DNA of 64,000 nt. Origin: Acanthosepion esculentum (Eukaryota; Mollusca; Cephalopoda; Sepiida; Sepiidae). The stretch lies in the NCBI GenBank assembly GCA_964036315.1, contig OZ038495.1:22297621-22361620 (forward strand). Reading direction: 5' to 3'. The notes under the pieces are model-generated. The model searched no databases. It was not told the DNA's origin and saw only the letters and a list, made by a program, of their open reading frames with translations. Shown one piece after another: positions 54,085 through 64,000 of the stretch (within the stretch, counting starts at the first letter, position 1; each line of letters starts with the position of its first letter). Position numbers and translations under genes: made by a program.

Positions 54085-54560
54085 CATTTCCTCGCCAAGA
54101 AAGGCGGTAATGCTAATGCCACTAGAACCCGGTGTGTTGGGGGGGGGGGCGGTTACAGGAAGTTAAAGTGAACGTGAAAACTGAGAATAGGGAGGATTGA
54201 GAAAAGGACAAAAAATGGGATAGGGTTCAAGAAGACAGAAGATGGCGATTGACGTTGCATTTAAATTTGTGAAGATTGTAGTTAACAGGGAAGTAAAAAT
54301 ATCGGAAGGGACTTCTACAGGTGGGAGGTGCAAGAAAAGGAACTGTTAGAGTAGAAGTAGCGGTTGCATCTACCTATTTAAACAGTAAAAGAGTGGGGGA
54401 GCTAGATGCAAATCTAGTAGCCCGCTTAAATTCATATAGTCGGGGCACCAGAACAAAAAGCTCGTCAGAGAATTTGCCATGAAAATATTTATAGAAAAGA
54501 CAGAGGCAAGCTACGTCATGTCGGTGTGAAAGTGACTGAAGTCGAGTTTCTGGTCTGGAA
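54085..54560 (-). pseudogene. LINE C-terminal remnant (copy d)
   Basis: Minus strand segments resembling YKYFHGKFSDELFVLVPRL-type sequence (near 54490), LLEP and the 3' tail (rc of 54090-54110, CGCCTTTCTTGGCGAGGAA). More frameshifts than copies c and e. A run of ten G (54139-54148) lies in its 3' part. Confidence 0.65.
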
Positions 54561-54852
54561 CCATTATACTTCTACCATTATAGTCATCAAAATAAAACAT
54601 GTTTTATGAAAATCGACCAATTATTAAAAATTTTATATAGGTATTTTCCCACTCAGCTTATATATATATATATACAAACTCAATTTTATTCGATTTAACC
54701 CAGTAATTTATCAGATATCGGCATCGTTAACCACGGCCCGTGTTGTATAGAAGATAGATACTGGACAGATGCTTACCATATACTCCTTTAAATATCTTTA
54801 ATATTAATGTCTAATGAAAACTACTCGTAAATAAATTAATATGAGAGAGTAA

Positions 54853-54947
54853 GTAGAGGCACGGTGGAGAAATTCGACTGGAATTCGAACTCGGCTCTCC
54901 GCTTCCTAAATCCGAGCCGCTATCCATTAGTCCACCGTGCCTCTTAT
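54853..54947 (-). mobile_element. Fold-back family A SINE head (tRNA-like)
   Basis: Minus strand from 54947: GAGGCACGGTGGACTAATGG, ATAGCGGCTCGGATT, GAGTTCGAATTCCAGTCGAA, then TCCACCGTGCCTC. The last segment is the complement of the first, so GGCACGG can pair with CCGTGCC like an acceptor stem about 90 nt apart. A functional tRNA is unlikely: the variable and acceptor geometry is wrong and CCAGTCGAA is SINE body. It is best read as a SINE head with an inverted copy of its own start. Confidence 0.75.
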
Positions 54948-55114
54948 ATACACAGGGAAATTATCATTTCGTACTCTTTTCTTCATTTCATTATTTCATA
55001 ATTTATTATTTATTTTTTTAGGTTCAATGCCTGTTGGTTTCGATAGCATTCTGGATAATCGCTCTCCTGTGGGATTATCCATAATTGTTAAAATCTATCG
55101 TGTTTTGGTTTTGT
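54948..55114. other. Unassigned DNA
   Basis: TTTCGATAGCATTCTGGATA precedes the LINE remnant; no feature named. Confidence 0.4.
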
Positions 55115-55530
55115 GAACATTGTATTTCAAGGTTGCCTCCCTGTGTCTTTTCTATAAATTCTTTCATGGTAATTGTTCGAGTGAGCTCTTTGCTATGGTA
55201 CCTAGACTATTTAAAAATTTAAGCGCAGTACTAGACTCTCATCAATTTACAGTTGAGCTGACTAGATGTAAGTTCTATGCTAACAGTTTCTTTTGTTGCA
55301 CTTCACGTTTGTGGAACTCTCTTCCGGAACCATGCTTTCCAGCTAAATTTAATCTTCTAAAATTTAAATGCAATGTTAATCGTTATCTACTCTCCTCATG
55401 ATTACTCTTTTCTCTTCCCGCTAATAAGTAATGTTTCTGTTTCTAATTTTTCCACGCCCAGTAACCCCTTGTGTTTTAGTGGCTTTACTGCCTTACTTGG
55501 GGTGAATTTGATTGAAAAATTATTCTTCAG
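55115..55530 (+). pseudogene. LINE C-terminal remnant (copy e)
   Basis: Frame 55120-55401: ASLCLFYKFFHGNCSSELFA, HQFTVELTRCKFYANSF, SRLWNSLPEPCFPAKFNLLK and NRYLLSS stop. The 3' UTR ends with CTTACTTGGGGTGAATTTGA (55494-55513). With copies a and c it defines the C-terminal consensus of the family. Confidence 0.82.
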
Positions 55531-56149
55531 AATTGCTTGCCAGTCGCACGTAGAGGGCCCAGCCATTTCTGCTATTTAACCTATAGCAGGGTAGACCGGG
55601 CAATCTAGCTTTGAGTAGCAGCTATGAATTCAAAACCCTATAGAAGTCAACGAGGAAATCATTTGTTCAGAAAATATGAATTACTGTTTACTTTGGTTGG
55701 GTGGGTGGAAGCTACAAGTTATTTGCAGGGAAAATGGAATCAGAGAACTAAATTCGAATTCTGGCCAAAATTCTGCAATGCTCTTGATAAAGGCATGAAT
55801 CAACTTCTCCCTGCACTCTGACAAATGAAGAAAAAGAATGGATGAGAGAGAAATAGGGCAAACCCTTCTCAGTTAGAGATCTCACCTACACATGTTGTAA
55901 CAGTTTTTTGTTGCTACTGACGGAGTCAACCATGACATATTCAAGTTGTGACATGTGCGTCTTTCTATCCAGTCTTAGCTAAACAAATATAGACATTTAT
56001 AAGTTGTATTTAATCCGGCATATAGCATCACAGAAAATATGGAGATAGATTTTTGAACCAATCTTTTAAGTCGGTGGCGTGCCTGCCTTGAAAATCAGCA
56101 TTCGATATTCTGATATATTTCGGATGAAACACCAAGTACTGGTGCCTGT
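55531..56149. other. Decayed SINE-like and unassigned DNA
   Basis: 55575-55820 has traces of the family A body (AGCAGGGTAGACCGGGCA, GGCATGAATCAACTTCTCC) in altered order. Nothing else recognised. Confidence 0.4.
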
Positions 56150-56350
56150 GCAAATACACTGCTATCTGAGAGGGCCTAGCTAAATTAAATATAACTATAT
56201 AGTCTGCTGTGTTCACATTTGCATCAATGCCCTTGGAAGGATATATCTCTCAATTCTTTTCGCACCATCAGCTAAGAGTTATATAGCAGAGTAGACTGAT
56301 TTTGAAACTTTGAGTAGTAGCCAGTCTAGAAGGACTAAACCATAGAAAAG
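56150..56350 (+). mobile_element. Family A SINE body, diverged
   Basis: CAATGCCCTTGGAAGGATAT, CATCAGCTAAGAGTTATATA and GCAGAGTAGACTG follow the order of the 17088 copy body, with no recognisable head. Confidence 0.55.
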
Positions 56351-56379
56351 CCAACAGAAAAGCACGCCACTACTTCTCT

Positions 56380-56465
56380 CCAGAAATCATGACACATTCA
56401 GGGATAATACAGAAAAGAAATCTGTGGAGAGCCATGATCGACTACATCCTGAAGGGACATGACAT
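56380..56465 (+). mobile_element. LINE 3' tail (endonuclease-RT family)
   Basis: ATACAGAAAAGAAATCTGTG encodes IQKRNLWRAMIDYILKGHD, the RxLWRAMI end of the family. Confidence 0.65.
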
Positions 56466-56569
56466 TACTAGCAAGATACATTTCATTCATCCCTTCACAT
56501 ACTGCTTGTCTTTTTCAGATGTGTTTTCACTTTCTCTCTGTGGGAAAAATTGTAACTGATACGTGCATA

Positions 56570-56960
56570 CACTATAGGCCAAATGTTTGAGAATAACATA
56601 ATTAGCAAATTTTAGACCTTTGGTTTAATTAACTCCTATTAAGCTAAGATGTTGAAAATATTTAATACATTATTGCATGGCGTCCATATCTTTTAGAAAG
56701 GTGGGGGTGACCTGAAATTTATAATTTGTCATCTAAGATTACCATAAATTCGAAAAAATAGCTAAAATTTTAACCGAACTTTATACATTAATGGTTTAAT
56801 TTCGTTATTTTTTTTTATTGAATACATGATAAAAACCTTCAGCAAGAAAAAGTCCCTCCAACCCAAAGTGAGTTAGCAAATTCATTTTGAAAAAAGCATA
56901 CCGTGTTCAATTTTTAGGTGATTCTTCGAAATCAGATGTCGTCATAAACTTTTGGCTATA

Positions 56961-56966
<6 letters not shown>
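56570..56966. mobile_element. 397-bp MITE or deleted Tc1-like element
   Basis: Left end CACTATAGGCCAAATGTTTG (56570) and right end, reversed, CACTATAGCCAAAAGTTTAT (56966 down) are imperfect inverted repeats flanked by TA on both sides. No coding sequence inside. The right end lies directly on an (AT)n tract. Confidence 0.78.

Positions 56967-57014
<48 letters not shown>
56967..57014. repeat. (AT)n microsatellite
   Basis: AT tract abutting the MITE. Confidence 0.97.
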
Positions 57015-57016
<2 letters not shown>

Positions 57017-58374
57017 AATGCATTTTTGGCATGCCGTATTGTATATACATGAAAACGGTTATTCTAACCATTACAATTACTATTCATGGAGTCTGCCTTT
57101 TCACCTCTCGGCTTCGTAAACATGTTCGAGCTGTTTTCTACTGTTACCCCAAAGACACTACTACTTGGCGACACCAATACAAGGGAAATAACTCTAGTTT
57201 ATTAAAAGTTACATATAGACAAAATAAAAAAAACACTTGCGTATTATATAGTGAAAGATTAAGATTATATTGTATTATTGTATTTGTATATACTAGTGTT
57301 GTATATAAAATGTTCTTAGGCATGAATCGTATTTGGAATTAATTTATTTGAGTTGTTCTAGTACTTCCTTCCCTCGTGTTAAGGTGTTAATATATGTGGA
57401 CATTGGAGAGTGTACAAAAAAAAATATTCGGGCGGTTAGCTACCCGTCATTCCATACTGTGTGCCTCCAAATTGTTTTTAACAAGTAAATTCAAACTTGC
57501 CTTTACTTTTTGATTTATTTTCGCATATGCATTTTCTTGTTATTATACTTTTACTTTTGCAAGTAAAAAGTTTATTTTTTTAATGCAAAATTTGTACATA
57601 TTTAAAGAAAGAAAAAGTTAAACTGAAAGAAGAAAAGAAACAAACACACACACACACTTTCATCGTCCTGGCCTAAAAGGAACATTAAGTCTAACGGGAG
57701 GTAATCAAAACAGCGAATAATATCCTTTACCCAAGAACTGGATTCACCGAAATTGTTAAAATCGAATCTTCACTTCGTCAAATGTTTCATTTCACAAAAA
57801 AAATCAAAAGTTAGAAAATTAAAGGAAGCTAACTTTTATACCAGATTAGTTGTTTTTTAAATTACATATTGCTGCGGTTTTGTTAGGGCCAGAAATAAAG
57901 ACACAAACAGAGGAATTGAGTTAAACTAATATATTAACAGAAACAGTAATACAAACATATACAAACGAAAGAATATCCGGTCTGTCTGTCAGAGCTGACT
58001 GCTGGAAACTTTTATCTCCCAAAGGCAATAACTGCTCCTATTTATAGCTGGGGGAGTCCATGCGTGCGTGGGTAAATTACCATAACACATATAATCTAAA
58101 GTTTTGTTGTACATTTACGATAATGAATACATTTGTCTCCATAAAATCATCACCGAAGTCTTTATTCATGTAATAACGCTGCTTAATATTTTGGTCCAGT
58201 TTTTGCAATATTTAAGAACATAACGTGTTCTTAAATCACCAAAAACATTTAAATATTTGTCCTATCCAAAATACATGCGTAAATAAATTAAATATTCTTT
58301 ATTTAAATATTAAGTTTCCTATATGAATTCATATTACGCTTTTATTTATTTTAATATATATAACTTATAATAAG

Positions 58375-58375
<1 letters not shown>
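57015..58375. other. Unassigned DNA
   Basis: About 1.4 kb with no recognised coding or repeat family. Confidence 0.5.

Positions 58376-58450
<75 letters not shown>
58376..58450. repeat. (AT)n microsatellite
   Basis: AT tract preceded by the small palindrome AACTTATAATAAGTT. Confidence 0.97.
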
Positions 58451-58451
<1 letters not shown>

Positions 58452-58752
58452 CTTTAATCTTTTTTATTTATATTTTATTTTCGTTGTCTGAAAAAGGAGA
58501 CAATCACTTTCCTGGTTTCAATTGATTTCAACATTAATAATCCTCTTAAACAAACCAACTGACGTGTTGCCTGTCATTCATTATCGTAAATAAACAACAA
58601 TCAAATTAACAAATATTATCCTTAAACGATACTTAATTTCAGAAAAGCACAATACATTATTTGGATTTTTAGGCGAAGTGAATCATTCGACGAAGTGAAT
58701 ATCCAATTTAACCAGTTTTCGAAAAAAATGACATTCACTGTTATACAGTGGA
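58451..58752. other. Unassigned DNA
   Basis: Nothing recognised. Confidence 0.4.
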
Positions 58753-58784
58753 CGACAATAAAATCCTGTAGGATTTTATTGTCG
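58753..58784. repeat. Perfect 32-bp palindrome
   Basis: CGACAATAAAATCCT and its exact complement flank GT. ATACAGTGGA just upstream resembles a Tc1/mariner terminus, so this may be two fused ends. Confidence 0.85.
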
Positions 58785-59346
<562 letters not shown>

Positions 59347-59354
59347 ACATATTA

Positions 59355-59415
59355 ACTGTTCAATTGTTCTTTGTTCCAAGCTTTCGGCGATACATTTAGG
59401 CATTTTCAATGTTGA
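59355..59415 (-). other. PLE-tail-type hairpin
   Basis: Minus strand: TTGAAAATGCCTAAATGTAT then CGCCGAAAGCTTGG. The GCCGAAAGC end matches the 22715-22760 hairpin, but the first core motif is lost. Confidence 0.35.
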
Positions 59416-59583
59416 AATATATTAACTGTTAACAAGAAATAGATTGTTGTATGTATGTATTTATATAAGATATTGTGACCACGTTCATAGTTGATATTAT
59501 TGAGTGTGTTTTTCTTTTTAATAAGGCTTCCATTAAAAAAGGCTAAATGTATTATTCCTTATAAATTAGTTTAAGGTTTGGAT

Positions 59584-59587
<4 letters not shown>

Positions 59588-59633
<46 letters not shown>
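59588..59633. repeat. (AT)n microsatellite
   Basis: AT tract abutting PLE-tail unit T2. Confidence 0.97.
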
Positions 59634-59636
<3 letters not shown>

Positions 59637-59920
59637 AACGAAAGAAAGAACAAATGGGGTAAAAATCCACAGTTCAAATCATTTACTTTTTAAAAAAGTG
59701 CTTAATGCTCAATACAAAGTAGAGCAAAATATTATTATAATATTTTTATTCCAAGAGATTATAATAAAAAAATTTAAATCGCTACACAAAAGCTTCCATG
59801 TTTCAATACTATGATTGTACTTCCTCAGGCGATGGTTGGTAACTGGTGATATAATGATTTTTAGAGAAATTTAAAAGCAAAAAGAAAGTGAAAGGGGGCG
59901 GAGCTTAAGGTATTTTCTTT
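59634..59920 (-). repeat. PLE-tail unit T2, copy 3
   Basis: Same order as 38951-39240: GTGCTTAATGCTCAATACAA, AGAGATTATAATAAAA, AATCGCTACACAAAAGCTTC, and on the minus strand CTGAGGA (59828-59822) then ATTGAAAC. Confidence 0.8.
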
Positions 59921-59944
59921 AACTTTTGTTTTATTATAATCTCT

Positions 59945-59947
<3 letters not shown>

Positions 59948-59992
<45 letters not shown>
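59948..59992. repeat. (AAT)n microsatellite
   Basis: Pure AAT tract after an AT-rich lead. Confidence 0.97.
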
Positions 59993-59995
<3 letters not shown>

Positions 59996-61545
59996 TATGT
60001 GTGTGTGTCTCTGAGTGTGTATGTGTCTGTGTGTTTGTGTGGAGGGGGGTTATGTATGTTTGGTGGATGAAACTGTCCTCAGCGCTATCATTTGTTTAAT
60101 ATTTGGGAAATCTTAGATGTGTCTAAGCTTATTCAATTTTTTTAATCTTCGTGCAATCATTGAACTGTCTCTTGTCGTTTACAAGAATTACAAATAATTC
60201 GGAAGAAAAAAGAAGTGTGTTTACTCATGGACCTGTATAAGCTAAAGCAACAGCAATTAGCGCTGATGAGAAAAATAAATAAATTGTTTAACATAATCTC
60301 GTTCTTTGTCAATGCACTTAATCCAACGCTTCGCTATTAATCACGGAGATTGAACATTATACAAGGAATATTTCAGATCTGATAACTATCAGACTACTGA
60401 CATTGATCCATCATACTATATAGTACATAGACGTGCCTGCTCATAAATGTTCGTATATATGTACGTGTCTCTCTGAATAGGTTCATGTCCGTGCATGTGA
60501 GTGTATGTATGTGTGTGCGTTCATATATGTGTGCATGTCTAATTGTGTAATTATGTACATGTATGTGATATTTTTATATGAATTCTATTGTCACTGACGT
60601 ATTAACCATTAGAAACAGCATTTCCCATTACTTTTACGTCTGGGCTAATGGTTGCCATAACAACGAAGATTAACTCTTGCCTGGGTAATGAGCCAAGAAG
60701 ATGACGTCACTAGCATTCAACTCAGTCATAGATGCACTGAATATTCCGGAAATTCCTTTCCTTCTCATAACAACAATAAGCAGAATCGTCATATTGTCAA
60801 TATTATTGCCTTTACTCGCCCCAATAATCGACGTGTCAATCGTGCTCTTCCGTGACAAATACATATCTGCCATAGATCAATAAAAGAAAATAAATAGATG
60901 TTATTAAAAACACGGTTAACTGGGCAAAACTAATTTCTTTTTCGCTCACATTAATTTATAAAGAAGTTGTCATCATAAAACAAACAACAAGCAAAAATTG
61001 TTTTCCTAACCATGCCGGCAAAGAACAAATGCAATTAACTTTAAAGAATTTTAGATAAAAATAGCGCAAACATTCTGATATAAACAAAAATGAAAATATT
61101 AACTTATTCAACGTAACTAAATACATCCTATCTATAAACAAGAGGAAAAGTCATTAATTATATACAGTTGGTAAGGGAGTGCTTGGAAAGAAAATAAATA
61201 TCTTAGTTTTCTCTCTCCAATGCTCATATTAGGCATTAGTCAATCTGTGTTATACTAACATATACATATCACTTAAAGATCCCAACAAAAAACTTAGAAT
61301 TATGATTTACTATAAAAAAGTTTAAATCATCTAAGCTTACTATTACTAGTAACACAGGACAATAAAGAAATAAAACAATGTTGTTTTTAAATTCTATTGT
61401 CCTTTCAGAGATAGCATCTCCAATACGATTAAAAGACATTTATTTCTTACATAAGTCAAGCAAACACTACTTCCGCACGTAGATTAACTTGTCACTTATC
61501 AAAGCTTAGTGTAATTTGTGCAAATATCAATCACACACACATACA

Positions 61546-61547
<2 letters not shown>
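59993..61547. other. Unassigned DNA
   Basis: GT-rich (60000-60060, 60480-60540). A plus-strand frame of 60 codons at 60701-60883 encodes a hydrophobic stretch but has no recognised relative; it is weak evidence for a gene. Confidence 0.4.

Positions 61548-61595
<48 letters not shown>
61548..61595. repeat. (AT)n microsatellite
   Basis: AT tract. Confidence 0.97.
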
Positions 61596-61597
<2 letters not shown>

Positions 61598-61779
61598 AAC
61601 CTAGGGAAGGTTCCTGAATAATCACACGAAAGTTGGTAATGAACGATAATACTTAAGACACGAACAACACATATAAGATTCGCAGCGGCGTGTAGAAGTA
61701 GTAGTCAACTGCTAGAAGTGAGTCAAGTGAATTCCACAATGAGTCTCCAATTGCAGGATATCTGCCAATAGCCTCACGC
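61596..61779. other. Unassigned DNA
   Basis: Not recognised; may belong to the same element as the R3 block that follows. Confidence 0.35.
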
Positions 61780-61940
61780 AGTCGGATGTAGCACAAGGTC
61801 GAATTTAATGTTGGGTATCTGAGCCCGTAGGCTCGGCCAAAAATTCCCCGTAGACCTCGTATAAAACGGGGTCGGGTAGCAGTTTCCCGAGACGAGACTC
61901 TGCCCTTCGACATATCCTCGGCTGGGGATACTGACGAATC
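61780..61940 (-). repeat. Dispersed repeat R3, copy 2
   Basis: Reversed: GCAGAGTCTCGTCTCGGGAA, CTACCCGACCCCGTTTTATA, GAGCCTACGGGCTCAGATAC, CTTGTGCTACATCCGACTGC, collinear with 25040-25190. Confidence 0.75.
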
Positions 61941-61944
61941 TCTA

Positions 61945-62649
<705 letters not shown>

Positions 62650-62731
<82 letters not shown>

Positions 62732-62732
62732 A
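62650..62732. repeat. (AC)n microsatellite with short (AT)n
   Basis: AC tract to 62713 then ATAT. Confidence 0.96.
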
Positions 62733-62954
62733 AAAGAGTATTCCAACAACTTGGACCGATTTTAAATGTGAATTAAGTTTAAGCGTCTAATGATCTTTTC
62801 TTTTTCTTTCAGATTTGGCGGACATTTGGGTGATAATATTTTTCACACATAATTGCCATGACTTAAATAACAGGATCCAATAGAGAAATAAATAAATTTT
62901 CACCAATAACACTGGTTTAGGCACTGTTGACTTTGATCCTTCTTAATGAAACAC

Positions 62955-62956
<2 letters not shown>

Positions 62957-63005
<49 letters not shown>
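62957..63005. repeat. (AT)n microsatellite
   Basis: AT tract. Confidence 0.97.
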
Positions 63006-63006
<1 letters not shown>

Positions 63007-64000
63007 CGTACGATAAAGGAAAGAAGAATACTTTTTACACAAGAAAAGAATATTTCCATTTTTTGTCTTTCGTGAATTTACCAACAGTTAAGAATCCAGT
63101 ATTTAAAAGTATAACTAAAATAATTGTCCTATGTTATTAAGGTCAATTTATAATTTATCTCGAAGTAGATTACATTACAGTATCTCCAGTGACCCAACTT
63201 GATAATAACATCGACCATTAATTTATAGCATATGCTATTATATAATTTAAAATCTGTAGTATTGATCATGTACAATCAGTGTATAAGTGTGTCGGGTTTG
63301 TTGCAGGAATAGAAAGTTAAATATATATATATATATATAAGTTAATACTTTCATTCATTTTATACCTTCATGTACATTTGTTCCGCAAACAATATTTCAC
63401 GGTCACAAGTGAGTCCGGTTAAAAAAGAAACAGAAGTAGAATTCAAATAAACAACAATTAATAAGTGTATTAACAAAACGTTACAGAATGATAAAGAAAG
63501 ACACAAAGTTGAAGTTCTGAACAGTTCAATACAATCTTAAGTCTGTGCTTCTAAAGTACTTACATGCTTCATGTCTATCAGAGTGAAAGGAAACATGTGT
63601 TGCCACTCCAAAAGTCAAAAGGAAAAGAGAAAGAGCCTTTCGAATAACACCCACCTGTGATTATCGTCAGGGGTGGGGTAGTCTTATAGGTTACTCAGTA
63701 TTTTTCTCTTGCAATATTGCTTTAATAATATTGAATTTAAAGAGACTGTTCATTGCAACGACAATAATATATTCTACAAGTACAGTAATTATCCAGTCAT
63801 TTGAATATCCTGACTCAACATTCTTCACGTTTTGTACGTTTTAGTTTTATCAAAATATCGCATCATTCGTGCCAGTCTGATAAATTCTAAGAGACTCGGC
63901 CTCCATGACTGCTGATTTTTTTCCCAATCACATTTGAAAGCCTTATAAATTCGTTAAGGTCAATTTGGGAGCTGATCTAAAAAACGACCTACATCCTTTT
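63006..64000. other. Unassigned DNA
   Basis: A short AT tract at 63320-63340 and nothing else recognised up to the window end. Confidence 0.5.

Noticed and set aside
54853..54947. Functional tRNA gene on the minus strand
   Set aside because: The acceptor-like pairing is there, but the part after the B-box is SINE body and the anticodon region is misplaced.
60701..60883. Small membrane protein gene
   Set aside because: A single hydrophobic 60-codon frame, open on the opposite strand as well, with no promoter, splice or homology evidence.

Overview
The window reads as AT-rich intergenic DNA from an animal genome, most likely a cephalopod mollusc and possibly an octopus. This organism call is inference. 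It rests on dozens of long (AT)n tracts, several Penelope-like retroelements with GIY-YIG domains, tRNA-derived SINEs, Tc1/mariner relatives and worn LINE 3' ends, and no host gene could be recognised. Every coding signal I can identify comes from a transposable element, and all of them carry stops, frameshifts, deletions or truncations.

Layout. 0-6.6 kb: a palindromic repeat unit, a nearly complete Penelope-like element (PLE-1), a tRNA-type SINE, and two oppositely oriented Tc1-like copies (apparent DD36E spacing) with a mariner fragment between them. 6.8-12.2 kb: a ~110-bp tandem repeat, a 3' PLE fragment (PLE-2), a GA-rich tract and a GATA array with 11 copies of a conserved spacer. 12.7-14.7 kb: a mariner-like element whose right terminal repeat appears to have been tandemly amplified about eight times. 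15.4-19.4 kb: LINE remnants, SINEs and a 5S rRNA-like pseudogene joined to a SINE head. 19.6-22.9 kb: a very long near-perfect palindrome and several hammerhead-like hairpins set among (AT)n tracts. 24.5-34.2 kb: LINE remnants, a full-length SINE, a 366-bp MITE, and an 880-bp element with ~235-bp terminal inverted repeats and a perfect 8-bp target duplication. 35.5-41 kb: a divergent Penelope-like element (PLE-3), inverted copies of a PLE-tail unit, and another transposase remnant. 45.5-46.7 kb: a GC-rich LINE reverse transcriptase fragment. 47-57 kb: LINE tails, SINEs, an unclassified repeat in two copies, a deleted mariner with both ends, and a second MITE. 57-64 kb: mostly unassigned AT-rich DNA with microsatellites.

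The main theme is the association between Penelope-like elements, short hairpin units carrying a CTGANGA...GAAA core, and (AT)n tracts. PLEs are known to encode hammerhead ribozymes. Several hairpins here have the right order of core motifs, and the one at 22251-22310 also has plausible stems I, II and III. I could not fold sequences, search databases or measure divergence, so family names are based on recognised motifs and boundaries are approximate unless a target duplication fixes them.
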